From the NCBI GenBank assembly GCA_963722575.1, contig CAVRNR010000005.1, positions 310,001 to 374,000 on the forward strand: a DNA stretch of 64,000 bases, read 5' to 3'. Of this stretch, positions 44,585 to 52,777 are shown in pieces. The translations under genes were made by a program, and so were the position numbers. Origin of the DNA: Fen-178 sp963722575. Lineage in GTDB: Bacteria > Acidobacteriota > Terriglobia > Bryobacterales > Bryobacteraceae. Below the pieces are notes generated by a model. The model did no database searches. It had not been told where the DNA came from and saw only the letters and a list, made by a program, of their open reading frames with translations. Numbering within the stretch: position 1 is the stretch's first letter; every line of letters starts with the position of its first letter.

Positions 44585-46210
44585 ATGGCTCACCAGGTCA
44601 CTTTCTCTCCGTCCGGACGATCCACACTCGTTCCCGACGGCGCCACCATCCTCCAGGCGGCTGAACTCGCGGCCGAGCCGATCGGCGCGGAGTGCGGCGG
44701 CCGCGGCGCCTGCGGCCGGTGCCTGGTGCGAATCCTGCGCGGCGACGTGCCCGAATACCGCATTCTGCAGCGGGAAGCCGGGTTCCCCCATGTGCTCGCG
44801 TGCCTCACGCCGGTCCACGGCCCGCTCACCGTCTTGCCGCTCGGCGAAGCGCAGCTTCCCAAACTCATCTCCAGGGATCGCAACACCGGGTTGGCGCCGC
44901 TCGAGGCCTGGGGGCCCTGGCCCCTGAAACTCGACCCCATCGTGGAATCCCATGGCCAAGGGGACCTGGGTGTCGCGGTGGACATCGGCACCACCACCTT
45001 GCGGCTCCTGCTGATCCGGCTTTCCGACGGTCTCATAACGGGTGAAGCCGGCGCTTACAATCCGCAGATCCCCAGAGGCGCAGACGTCATTTCGCGCATC
45101 GTCGCGGCCGAGAGAGGCTTCCTGGGAGAGCTGGCCGCGTCGGTCCGCGGCGCGGTCGGTTCGATGATCGCCGAGGCAGCCACGGCCGGCCGAATCCGCG
45201 GATACGTGGTGGCGGGCAATGTGACCATGATCCATCTTCTGCTGGCGGCCGATCCTTCGGGGATTCGGCGCGTCCCTTCCGAGCCGCGCGCGCTGGCGTT
45301 CCCGCCCGTGGACGCCGCGGAGCTCGGCTGGCCGGGCGGGGATGTCGCACCCGTGTACACCGTGCCCGCCGCGGGCGGATGGGTGGGCGGCGACATCGTG
45401 GCGGGGGCGGTGCGCGCCGGCTTCTCGCGTTCTCCGGAAGGCATGTCCCTCTATGTGGACTTGGGAACCAACGGCGAAATCGTTCTGGGCGGCGCGGACT
45501 TTGCGCTGGCGTGCGCGTGCAGCGCCGGGCCGGCTTTCGAAGGCGGCGGAATCCGCTGCGGCATGCGCGCGGACCGCGGCGCGGTGGACGGCGCATCCGT
45601 CAACGCCGAAACCGGCGCGGTTCAACTCTCCGTCATAGGCGGAGGCCGGGTTCGCGGAGTGTGCGGCTCCGGGCTGATCGCGCTGACGGACGCCTTGTTC
45701 CGCGCAGGTTGGATTGACCGCGGCGGCCAGTTCACGGATCGCGTGCCCACCGGCCAGCGCGTGGAAGGCAAATGGGGAACGGCCCTGGCCCTCTCCGAAG
45801 ACGGAAAAGTGGCGCTGTGGGAGAGAGACCTGGCCAGCTTGATTCGGGCCAAAGCGGCGGTCTTCGCCGGCATACGCTCGCTGCTGGGCGCACTGGGCCC
45901 CGGCCCGCACACCATCGACCGGGCCATCGTCTCCGGCAATTTCGGCCGCTTCCTCAACTTGCCGGCGGCGCTGGGAATCGGCCTGCTGCCCTCTCTGCCG
46001 CTGGGCCGTTATGGCTACGTGGACAATGGCTCGCTGGAAGGCGCCGCACTCGGCTTGCTCTCGCGCGAGTTCTTCGCGGAGATCGCCGGCTACCTGAGCC
46101 GCGTCACCTACGTCGACCTCGCCGACGTGCCAAGCTACATGGATGAGTTCGTCGGCGCCAGCTTTCTGCCCCATACCAGTCCCGAGTTGCTGCGCGCAGA
46201 TTTCTCTTGA
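44585..46210 (+). CDS. acsV: ASKHA-type reductive activator of corrinoid iron-sulfur protein (RACo)
   Basis: The 541-residue protein has an N-terminal 2Fe-2S ferredoxin domain (cysteines in CGGRGACGRC plus a fourth Cys in VLACLTPVHG), a linker, and a C-terminal ASKHA-like ATPase domain (AVDIGTTTLRLLLIRLSDG, GGWVGGDIVAGAV, VDLGTNGEIVLGG, VCGSGLIALTDAL, SGNFGRFLN). Family members use ATP to reduce inactive Co(II) to Co(I) on the corrinoid protein. The start at 44585 abuts the response regulator stop, linking the kinases to acs function. Confidence 0.9.
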   Translation: MAHQVTFSPSGRSTLVPDGATILQAAELAAEPIGAECGGRGACGRCLVRILRGDVPEYRILQREAGFPHVLACLTPVHGPLTVLPLGEAQLPKLISRDRNTGLAPLEAWGPWPLKLDPIVESHGQGDLGVAVDIGTTTLRLLLIRLSDGLITGEAGAYNPQIPRGADVISRIVAAERGFLGELAASVRGAVGSMIAEAATAGRIRGYVVAGNVTMIHLLLAADPSGIRRVPSEPRALAFPPVDAAELGWPGGDVAPVYTVPAAGGWVGGDIVAGAVRAGFSRSPEGMSLYVDLGTNGEIVLGGADFALACACSAGPAFEGGGIRCGMRADRGAVDGASVNAETGAVQLSVIGGGRVRGVCGSGLIALTDALFRAGWIDRGGQFTDRVPTGQRVEGKWGTALALSEDGKVALWERDLASLIRAKAAVFAGIRSLLGALGPGPHTIDRAIVSGNFGRFLNLPAALGIGLLPSLPLGRYGYVDNGSLEGAALGLLSREFFAEIAGYLSRVTYVDLADVPSYMDEFVGASFLPHTSPELLRADFS

Positions 46211-46233
46211 CACCGCGCTTATTACGCCATACG

Positions 46234-46254
46234 ATACTACGTGAGACGTAATAT
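46234..46254. promoter_or_regulatory. Putative PadR operator over the padR start codon
   Basis: An inverted repeat ATACTACG-TGAGA-CGTAATAT has 8-base arms with one mismatch and a 5-base spacer, and its right arm overlaps the ATG at 46253. PadR proteins bind such palindromes and repress their own genes. Confidence 0.6.
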
Positions 46255-46540
46255 GTCCGATCCGACACTTCTGGTGCTTGCCAGCCTGGCCGATGGCGAA
46301 AAGCACGGCTACGCCATGATGGAGGATATCCAGCGCTTCGCCAACGTGCGGCTGGGGCCTGGCACGCTTTACGGCGCCATTACCCGGTTGGAGCAGCGCG
46401 GCTGGATCCGGCCTGTGGGCTCGGACGACCGGCGGAGGCCCTATTCGATCACGGGCGCGGGCCGCGAATACCTCCAGGCGCAACTGACCAGCCTCGATCA
46501 GGTGGTGAAGACAGCCATCCGAAGGCTGAAACACGCATGA
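46253..46540 (+). CDS. PadR-family transcriptional regulator
   Basis: The 95-residue winged-helix protein has SDPTLLVLASLADGEKHGYA, GPGTLYGAITRLEQRGWIRP and DDRRRPYSITGAGREYL, all diagnostic of PadR. The start ATG at 46253 is preferred to GTG at 46241. Its gene overlaps the next by 4 bases (ATGA), an arrangement common in Acidobacteria where PadR is paired with a membrane protein. The ligand is unknown. Confidence 0.9.
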   Translation: MSDPTLLVLASLADGEKHGYAMMEDIQRFANVRLGPGTLYGAITRLEQRGWIRPVGSDDRRRPYSITGAGREYLQAQLTSLDQVVKTAIRRLKHA

Positions 46541-47946
46541 GGCAATTGATTCGCTGGACAGCCCGCCTCTATCCCGCCCCATGGCGCGAGCGCTATGGCG
46601 AGGAACTGGACGCCCTCGTCGAAGATATACGACCCGAATGGGGAGACCTGTTCAATGTATTGCTGGGAGCACTCCGAATGCAGATGACGACGTGGAATTA
46701 TCTGAAGATCCTGGCGGCCGTGGCCCTGGCGGGCGCGCTGTTGGCGGGGGTGTTCGCCTTCCGCACACCGGACCGATACGTTTCAACGGCTGTGGTGCGC
46801 ATTACCCCGGCGGGCCAGGGGGATAACGATCGGCAAATGGCGCTGGATCGCCTCGTCGAGTTGCAGCAGGAGGTTCTCAGCCGCACAAGCCTCGCGCAGA
46901 TCATTCAAGAACCCGCACTCAACCTCTATCCGGAAGATCGCCAGAAGATGCCTCTGGATGACGTCGTCGAGAACATGCGCAACAAAGCGATCCGCATCCA
47001 ACTGGCGCCTGCCCAGAATGGCGGTGTCCCCGCCTTCGTGATTTCCTTCGAGTATCCCGACAAGTTTAAAGCCCAGGCGGTGGTTCGCAAACTGGTGAAC
47101 AGTTTCTTCACACAGAACAACCTGGAACGGGGGAACCAAGCGCCACCCGCCGCGGAGATTCTCAAAGTTCTGGACCCGGCCAGCCTGCCGCAACGGCGTC
47201 TCGGGCCCAATCGCCCGATGATGGTTGCGGCGGGACTGCTGGGCGGCGCGGTGTTGGGGTTGTTGGCGGTGCTGGCGTGGCGCGGCGCGGCTCGGGCGGC
47301 CAAAGACAAGACGGCGTGGAATTCTCTGAAGCTGGTGGCGGCCGTGGCCCTGGCGGGCGCGCTGGTGGCGACGGTGTTTGCCTTCCGCACACCGGACCGA
47401 TACGTTTCAACGGCTGTGATGCGCCTGATCCCGGCGGGGCAGGGGGATAACGATCGGCAAAGGGCGCTGGATCGCCTCGTCGAGCTGCAGCAGAAGGTCC
47501 TCAGCCGTGAAAGCCTCGGGGAGATCATCACGCAACCCGCGTTCGATCTCTATCGGGAGGATCGCAAGAGGATGCCCCTGGAAGACGTCGTCGAAGATAT
47601 GCGCAACAAGGCGCTTCGCATCCAGTTGATGCAAACCCAAGGTGGGAGCGTCCCCGCCTTCTCGATTTCCTGCGAGTACCCCGACAACTTGAAAGCCCAG
47701 GCCGTGGTTCGCGAACTGGTGTCCAGATTCTCCCAGCAGAACGTCGCGATACAGATGGCGCAAGGGCCATCCGCCGAGGAGCAGCTCGAAGTTCTGGACC
47801 CGGCCAGCCTGCCGGCGCGGCCCCTCGCGCCCAATCGCCCGATGATCGTCACGGTGGGACTGTTCGGCGGCGCGGTGCTGGGATTGTCGGCGGTGCTGGT
47901 GTGGCGCGTGGGCCGGAGCAGTACGCTACACTCGCAGAAGACGTAA
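46537..47946 (+). CDS. Membrane protein with two tandem Wzz-like modules
   Basis: The 469-residue protein begins with a ~45-residue acidobacterial motif (LYPAPWRERYGEELDALVED) that usually follows PadR genes. Two ~208-residue modules then follow. Each has a membrane segment (AAVALAGALLAGVFAFRTPD or its near copy), a soluble part with GQGDNDRQ-ALDRLVELQQ-VLSR and a second membrane segment near LGPNRPMMVAAGLLGG. The layout resembles polysaccharide co-polymerase/Wzz chain-length proteins, but a tyrosine kinase is absent. The function is unassigned. The DNA copies are offset by 624 bases. Confidence 0.75.
   Translation: MRQLIRWTARLYPAPWRERYGEELDALVEDIRPEWGDLFNVLLGALRMQMTTWNYLKILAAVALAGALLAGVFAFRTPDRYVSTAVVRITPAGQGDNDRQMALDRLVELQQEVLSRTSLAQIIQEPALNLYPEDRQKMPLDDVVENMRNKAIRIQLAPAQNGGVPAFVISFEYPDKFKAQAVVRKLVNSFFTQNNLERGNQAPPAAEILKVLDPASLPQRRLGPNRPMMVAAGLLGGAVLGLLAVLAWRGAARAAKDKTAWNSLKLVAAVALAGALVATVFAFRTPDRYVSTAVMRLIPAGQGDNDRQRALDRLVELQQKVLSRESLGEIITQPAFDLYREDRKRMPLEDVVEDMRNKALRIQLMQTQGGSVPAFSISCEYPDNLKAQAVVRELVSRFSQQNVAIQMAQGPSAEEQLEVLDPASLPARPLAPNRPMIVTVGLFGGAVLGLSAVLVWRVGRSSTLHSQKT
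46700..47930 (+). repeat. In-frame tandem duplication of ~624 bases inside the membrane protein gene
   Basis: Matching stretches such as GATAACGATCGGCAAA/G (46822 and 47446) and GTGGCCCTGGCGGGCGCG (about 46719 and 47343) recur at a constant 624-base offset, equal to 208 codons. DNA similarity remains high in parts, so the duplication is fairly recent. Confidence 0.75.
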
Positions 47947-49163
47947 TGAACCACACCGGCTCGCTGCGCTGGCGCATCGCGTTGCTGATCGCGGCCGCCA
48001 TCGCCATCAGTTACTTCGACCGGCAGACCTTGCCGGTGGCCATCAAGGCGATCCAGCTTGAGATTCCCATTTCGAACACGCAATTCTCGCAGTTGCAGGC
48101 GGCGTTTCTGACGGCCTATGCGCTGATGTATGCCGGCGGCGGGAAGTTGGTGGACGTGCTCGGCACGCGCATGGGCTTCCTGCTGATCATGGCGTGGTGG
48201 TCGGTGGCCTGCGCCAGTCACGGCCTGGCCACTGGCTTCGGAATGCTGGCCATGAGCCGCTTTCTGCTCGGCATGGGTGAAGGGGGCGGGTTCCCCGCCG
48301 CCACCAAAGCGGTGGCGGAATGGTTTCCGGTGGGCGAGCGCTCCACGGCCATGGGAATCATCAACGCCGGCACATCGGCGGGAGCGGTGGTGGCGCCGCC
48401 GCTGATCGCCATCACGCTCGCCACCTTGAGCTGGCGCTGGGTCTTCTTCCTCTCGGGCGCCGCCGGGCTCGCCTGGGCGATCTGGTGGCTGTGGGATTAC
48501 TTTCCGCCGGCTGACCAGCCGCGTCCGCGGACCGGACCGGGCATGAGCTGGATCGGCCTGTTTCGTTTCCCGCAAGTGTGGGGGTTGGTGTCGGCCAAGT
48601 TCCTGAGCGACGCGGCCTGGTATTTCTACCTGTTCTGGCTGCCCAAGTACCTCTACGACATGCGCCACTTCGACACCAAACAGGTCGGTTATTTCGCCTG
48701 GATTCCGTACGCGGCGGCTGGCATCGGCAGCCTGCTCGGCGGCTGGTTTTCGAGCCGTCTCGTTCAGCGCGGCCGCTCTCTGAACTTCTCGCGAAAGCTC
48801 GCCCTGGGCCTCAGCGCGGCGGTGATGCCGCTCATCTTTTTCGTGACGCAATCGCCGGTCGAGATTGCCATCGTGCTGTTCAGCATCGCGTTTGCCGGGC
48901 AGCAGTCCTGGTCCACGCTGATCATGATTCTGCCGGCGGATATCTTCCCGCATGGCGCGGTGGGGTCGGTGGCCGGCCTGGTCGGCTTCGGCGGAGCCAT
49001 GGGGGGCGTGGTGTTCGGCCTGGTGGTTGGCTACCTGCTTGACCACGGCTTCGGCTATGGCGTCGTGTTCGGCATTGTCAGCACACTTCACGTGATTGCA
49101 TTTTGCGTCATTTTGCTGAGCATCCGCGTGGTGCAGCCGATTGAACATCAGAGGGCAAGCTAA
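47946..49163 (+). CDS. MFS transporter of the hexuronate/anion:cation symporter type
   Basis: The 405-residue protein has 12 likely membrane helices and the family features ISYFDRQTLPVAIKAIQ, a GTRMGF loop, SRFLLGMGEGGGFPAATKAV and EWFPVGERSTAMGI. These are typical of the ACS-type transporters of sugar acids such as hexuronate or galactonate. The ATG at 47946 overlaps the preceding TAA. Its own stop, TAA at 49161-49163, lies within the left arm of an interspersed palindrome. Confidence 0.88.
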   Translation: MNHTGSLRWRIALLIAAAIAISYFDRQTLPVAIKAIQLEIPISNTQFSQLQAAFLTAYALMYAGGGKLVDVLGTRMGFLLIMAWWSVACASHGLATGFGMLAMSRFLLGMGEGGGFPAATKAVAEWFPVGERSTAMGIINAGTSAGAVVAPPLIAITLATLSWRWVFFLSGAAGLAWAIWWLWDYFPPADQPRPRTGPGMSWIGLFRFPQVWGLVSAKFLSDAAWYFYLFWLPKYLYDMRHFDTKQVGYFAWIPYAAAGIGSLLGGWFSSRLVQRGRSLNFSRKLALGLSAAVMPLIFFVTQSPVEIAIVLFSIAFAGQQSWSTLIMILPADIFPHGAVGSVAGLVGFGGAMGGVVFGLVVGYLLDHGFGYGVVFGIVSTLHVIAFCVILLSIRVVQPIEHQRAS

Positions 49164-49201
49164 AGCATGCCCCACCTGGTGGGGCATGCTTTAGCTTGCC
49201 C
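49153..49201. repeat. Interspersed palindromic repeat, near-perfect hairpin
   Basis: Arms 49153-49176 and 49178-49201 (24 bases each) are separated by one T. It starts inside the MFS coding sequence, supplies the last codons and stop, and extends into the gap before the racemase gene. Confidence 0.9.
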
Positions 49202-49228
49202 AGACCACAAGATCGGATAATAGTAGTT

Positions 49229-49891
49229 ATGAACGAACCCAAAACCCTCGGCATCATACACGCCATCAACCTCACCATCCGCGCCATCGAACCCTTCATC
49301 GAGCAGTACATTCCGGAAGTCCCGGTGATGCATCTCTGCGACGACACCATTCAGCGCGACAATATCCGCGCGGGAGTCGGGGTGATTCCCAAGCGCAACT
49401 ATTTCAAGTTCGCCCAGTACGCGCACAACCTCGAGGAAGCGGGGGCGGACATGATCCTGCTGGCCTGCTCCACGTTCAACTACGCGGCCGAGCTGGCCCG
49501 CCCGATGATCGACATCCCCATCATGCAGATCGATCGGCCCATGATGGAACTGGCGGTCCGCCAGGGTACTCGGGTCGGCATGCTGGCGACGCTGGCCACC
49601 ACGGTCCCCTCCTCCGAGCGCCTGCTGCGGATCGTGGCCGCCGAACAGAAGAAGCCCGTGGAAATCACCACCGTGCTGAGGGAAGAGGCATTTCAGGCCA
49701 TTCAAAAGGGAGACGCCGCAACCCACAACGCCATGCTCATGGAAGAGATCGACAAGCTCTCGGGGAAGGTGGATGTCATCGTCATGGCGCAGTTATCCAT
49801 GTCCGCCCTGGCGCCGCAGTTGAACAACATGCGGGTGCCGGTCTATAACAGCGGCTCCACCTGTTTTGCCCGGTTGCGGGAGCTGCTATGA
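49229..49891 (+). CDS. Aspartate/glutamate racemase-family protein
   Basis: The 220-residue protein has two half-site cysteines in ADMILLACSTFNYAAE and NSGSTCFARLRELL region contexts (the first is the canonical A-C-S-T motif), and the start KTLGIIHAINLTIRAIEPFI is typical of AroM/hydantoin-racemase-like members. The substrate is unknown. The gene overlaps larA by 4 bases (ATGA). Confidence 0.8.
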   Translation: MNEPKTLGIIHAINLTIRAIEPFIEQYIPEVPVMHLCDDTIQRDNIRAGVGVIPKRNYFKFAQYAHNLEEAGADMILLACSTFNYAAELARPMIDIPIMQIDRPMMELAVRQGTRVGMLATLATTVPSSERLLRIVAAEQKKPVEITTVLREEAFQAIQKGDAATHNAMLMEEIDKLSGKVDVIVMAQLSMSALAPQLNNMRVPVYNSGSTCFARLRELL

Positions 49892-51219
49892 TGCGGCAAA
49901 TCAGACTTCCCTATGGGCACGAATCCAGAACGATAGCGGTTCCCGACGAGAACCTGGCGTGGGTCGAGGGGCCGAAACACGCGCCGCCGGTCGCCGACTT
50001 AGGAGAGGCTGTCAGATCGGCCATACGGAATCCGATTGGCTCGTCATCGCTCAGTGAGTTGGTGCTCAAGCACGGGAAGCAGACTCTCATTTTGGTCGAC
50101 GACGGCACGCGCAGCACTCCGCAAGCTTTGATCCTGCCCATCCTCCTGGACGAGCTCAATGCCGCCGGAGTGGAAGATGGCGACATTTCGGTCATGGTCG
50201 CGCTGGGCACGCACCGCCGCATGAATTGGGATGAATTGATGGCCCGCGTCGGGGAGGCGGTCTGCAACCGCGTCCCGGTCGGGAATCTCTCGCAGAAGCC
50301 GGAAGATTTCGTGGATCTGGGTGTCTCGCCGCTCGGCATCCCCGTCCACGTCAGCCGCCAGTATCTGGATTGTGAGATCAGCATCGCCGTCGGCAACATC
50401 ATTCCGCACATGTATGCCGGTTGGGCCGGCGGCGCAAAGATGGTGCAGCCGGGAGTCACCAGCGCCGTGACCACGGGCCGGACCCACCTCATCGCCGGCC
50501 CGCGGGTCTATGAGATTTTGGGCGAGGTGGACAACCCGGTCCGCCAGGAGATGGAAAAGATCGCCATTCTCTCCGGGCTCAAGTTCATCGTGAACGTGGT
50601 GCTGGGCGCATCCGGCGAGGTGGCCGCCGTGGTGGCGGGAGACGTGGTCAAGGCCCATCGCGCGGGTGTCGAGATCGCCCGCCCCATCTACACCATGGAA
50701 CTGGAAGAAAGACCCGACATCGTGGTGGCCAGCTCGCATCCCGCCGACCGCGATTTGTGGCAAGGCTTCAAGCCCGTCAACAACTGCGGAATGGTGGTCA
50801 AGGACGGCGGCACGCTGATTCTTCTCATCCCCGCGCCCGAGGGAATCGCACCCGATCACACGCAACTGGTGGATTTCGGCACCGCCAGCGCCGAGGAAGT
50901 CTTGGCGCTGGTCGCACAGGGAAAGGTGGCCGATGAGGTAGCGGCGGCAACCTACCTGGCATTCGAGCGCACGCGCCGGCGGGTGAACATCATCCTGGTA
51001 TCGGATGGAGTTTCGGGCACGGAAGCCGCCAAAATCGGCATCTCCGCCACCACCAGTTTTCCCGAGGCGTTGAGCGCCGCTTTCGAGAGGCATGGCCGGT
51101 CGGCGCGCGTTGGCGTGGTGACTCAGGGCGCGGACATCATGGCGAGGTTCGTGTCAACGCCGGTCACGGAGCGCCCGACTGGTGTATCATGGGAACCGAG
51201 TCAGCTCCGGGCTGAGTAG
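49888..51219 (+). CDS. larA: LarA-family nickel-dependent racemase/epimerase
   Basis: The 443-residue protein belongs to the lactate racemase family (DUF2088): DDGTRSTPQALILPILL, GTHRRMNWDEL (catalytic-type His), GNIIPHMYAGWAGGAKMVQP (second His and the Lys that carries the nickel-pincer cofactor). Family members racemise or epimerise 2-hydroxy acids. The cofactor makers larB, larC and larE are not in the window. It is co-directional and coupled with the Asp/Glu-racemase gene and the enolase-superfamily gene. Confidence 0.88.
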   Translation: MMRQIRLPYGHESRTIAVPDENLAWVEGPKHAPPVADLGEAVRSAIRNPIGSSSLSELVLKHGKQTLILVDDGTRSTPQALILPILLDELNAAGVEDGDISVMVALGTHRRMNWDELMARVGEAVCNRVPVGNLSQKPEDFVDLGVSPLGIPVHVSRQYLDCEISIAVGNIIPHMYAGWAGGAKMVQPGVTSAVTTGRTHLIAGPRVYEILGEVDNPVRQEMEKIAILSGLKFIVNVVLGASGEVAAVVAGDVVKAHRAGVEIARPIYTMELEERPDIVVASSHPADRDLWQGFKPVNNCGMVVKDGGTLILLIPAPEGIAPDHTQLVDFGTASAEEVLALVAQGKVADEVAAATYLAFERTRRRVNIILVSDGVSGTEAAKIGISATTSFPEALSAAFERHGRSARVGVVTQGADIMARFVSTPVTERPTGVSWEPSQLRAE

Positions 51220-51246
51220 TTGAACGAATTCATACAGGAGAATCCA

Positions 51247-52692
51247 GTGTCCAGACCAGAAATATCGCGTCGCAGTCTGTTTGGCGCTTCCGCGCTCGGC
51301 GTCGCTTCCGCGGCGGCAGCGGCCCTAGCCGATCCCGGCCAGGCGGCAGCACAGGCAGTCGGTGTCAAGAAGGCCGATTTGCCCGACCTCACCATCAAGG
51401 AGGTCAAAGTCTACGTCGCCAATCTCGGCAATGTCCGCAGGCTCAACAGTTCGGAGACCGGCGAGATTGTATCCATCGTGACCAATGGCGGGATCGAAGG
51501 CAACATGACCATCGGCAATCGAGGGAACCCGCCGGGCTTCCTGGAATATGCTAAGGCCCGGGTGCTCGGCAAGAGCGCTCTGGACGTAGCTTCCATCACC
51601 CCGGTTCCCAACACAATGCGTTTCAGCGCTTATGGAGCGCTTTCTACCGGCCGCGGTGGTTTTGGCGGACCTCCTCCCGGAGGCGGTGGCCGAGGTGGTG
51701 GTGGACGCGGCGGCGCGGCAGGTGCGGCACGGGGGGCAGGCGCGCCTTCGGGCATGGCGACTCCGGCCGCTACCGCTCCGCTCGGCGGACGTGCCGGCGG
51801 GGGCGGCGGGGGCGGCATGGGCCGCGGCCCAGCCGACGTTTACCAGCACGACGCCATCATCGACGTGTGTCTGTGGGACATTCTCGGCAAGGCCGTGAAC
51901 CGGCCTATCTACAAGCTCCTGGGCGGCACCAAGACGCGCGTAATGGCCTACGCCAGCTCGCAGCACCTTCCCTATGTCGAGGATTTCGCCCCCGACGTTC
52001 TGAAGGCGAGAGCGGCGGGTATCCGGGGTTACAAGATCCACCCCGGCGGAGGCCAGTCGGCCAACGCCCAGCCGCGCGCCAGCTACATCGGCCACATGGA
52101 GGAGATCCGGCAGGTCCGCAAGGCCGTCGGCGACGATTACCCGCTCATGTTCGACCCGGTACAAGGCTACAACGTCTACTCGGCGCTGAAAGTCGGACGG
52201 CTGCTGGAGGACGAGGGCTATATCGCGTTCGAAGACCCCATCCCCACCACCGATATTGAAGGCCTGATCGTACTGGCGCGGGCGCTGGATGTTCCCCTCA
52301 ACATCGGCGAGTTCATCATGAACATGAACGGCTTCGCCGATTACATCAAGCGGGACGCGCTGGATATCGTGCGCTTTATTGCCGACAACATCGGCGGCAT
52401 CACGGGCGGGGTGCGCGTGTGCCAACTGGCCGCGGCCTTCGGCATGGAATGCCAGCCGCACAACTGGGGCAACGTGATGGACCTGGCGGTGCACTTCCAG
52501 CTCGAACTGGCGGCGGACAACAACTACTGGTTCGAAATGCCATGGCCGATGGAATACGCCGACCGCGCCTACCACAAGGACAAGTTCCGGGTGGATCAGG
52601 ATGGCTACATCCACGCGCCCACCGAGCCGGGCTTGGGTTATCCCATCGACCGCGACGCTCTCGACAAAATGATGATCCGCATCGACAAGTAG
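51247..52692 (+). CDS. Tat-exported enolase-superfamily (mandelate racemase/muconate lactonizing) enzyme
   Basis: The GTG at 51247 follows GGAG and gives a Tat signal (SRRSLFGASALGVASAAAAA). The 481-residue protein has catalytic-barrel motifs: RGYKIHPGG (Lys), LMFDPVQGYN (Asp ligand), IAFEDPIPTTD (Glu ligand), LNIGEFIMNM (Glu ligand) and CQPHNWG (His). Members dehydrate or racemise sugar acids. A Gly/Pro/Ala-rich insert of about 60 residues (about 135-195) interrupts the capping region. It appears to be the last gene of the MFS-racemase-larA unit. Confidence 0.85.
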   Translation: MSRPEISRRSLFGASALGVASAAAAALADPGQAAAQAVGVKKADLPDLTIKEVKVYVANLGNVRRLNSSETGEIVSIVTNGGIEGNMTIGNRGNPPGFLEYAKARVLGKSALDVASITPVPNTMRFSAYGALSTGRGGFGGPPPGGGGRGGGGRGGAAGAARGAGAPSGMATPAATAPLGGRAGGGGGGGMGRGPADVYQHDAIIDVCLWDILGKAVNRPIYKLLGGTKTRVMAYASSQHLPYVEDFAPDVLKARAAGIRGYKIHPGGGQSANAQPRASYIGHMEEIRQVRKAVGDDYPLMFDPVQGYNVYSALKVGRLLEDEGYIAFEDPIPTTDIEGLIVLARALDVPLNIGEFIMNMNGFADYIKRDALDIVRFIADNIGGITGGVRVCQLAAAFGMECQPHNWGNVMDLAVHFQLELAADNNYWFEMPWPMEYADRAYHKDKFRVDQDGYIHAPTEPGLGYPIDRDALDKMMIRIDK

Positions 52693-52704
52693 GCTCCGAA
52701 CCTC

Positions 52705-52776
52705 AAAGGGCAAGCTAAAGCATGCCCCACCAAAACAGCCTGATGCTGTGGTGGGGCATGCTTTAGCTTGCCCTTT
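52705..52776. repeat. Interspersed palindromic repeat between convergent genes
   Basis: Arms 52705-52730 and 52751-52776 pair perfectly over 26 bases around a 20-base loop. It lies between the enolase-superfamily gene and the convergent GH106-CE15 gene, 1 base from the latter's stop codon, a position suited to a bidirectional terminator. Confidence 0.9.
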
Positions 52777-52777
52777 G

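Noticed and set aside
43808..46582. 924-codon minus-strand open frame opposite the acsV region
   Set aside because: Shadow of the kinase, response regulator and RACo genes; low-complexity content without family motifs.
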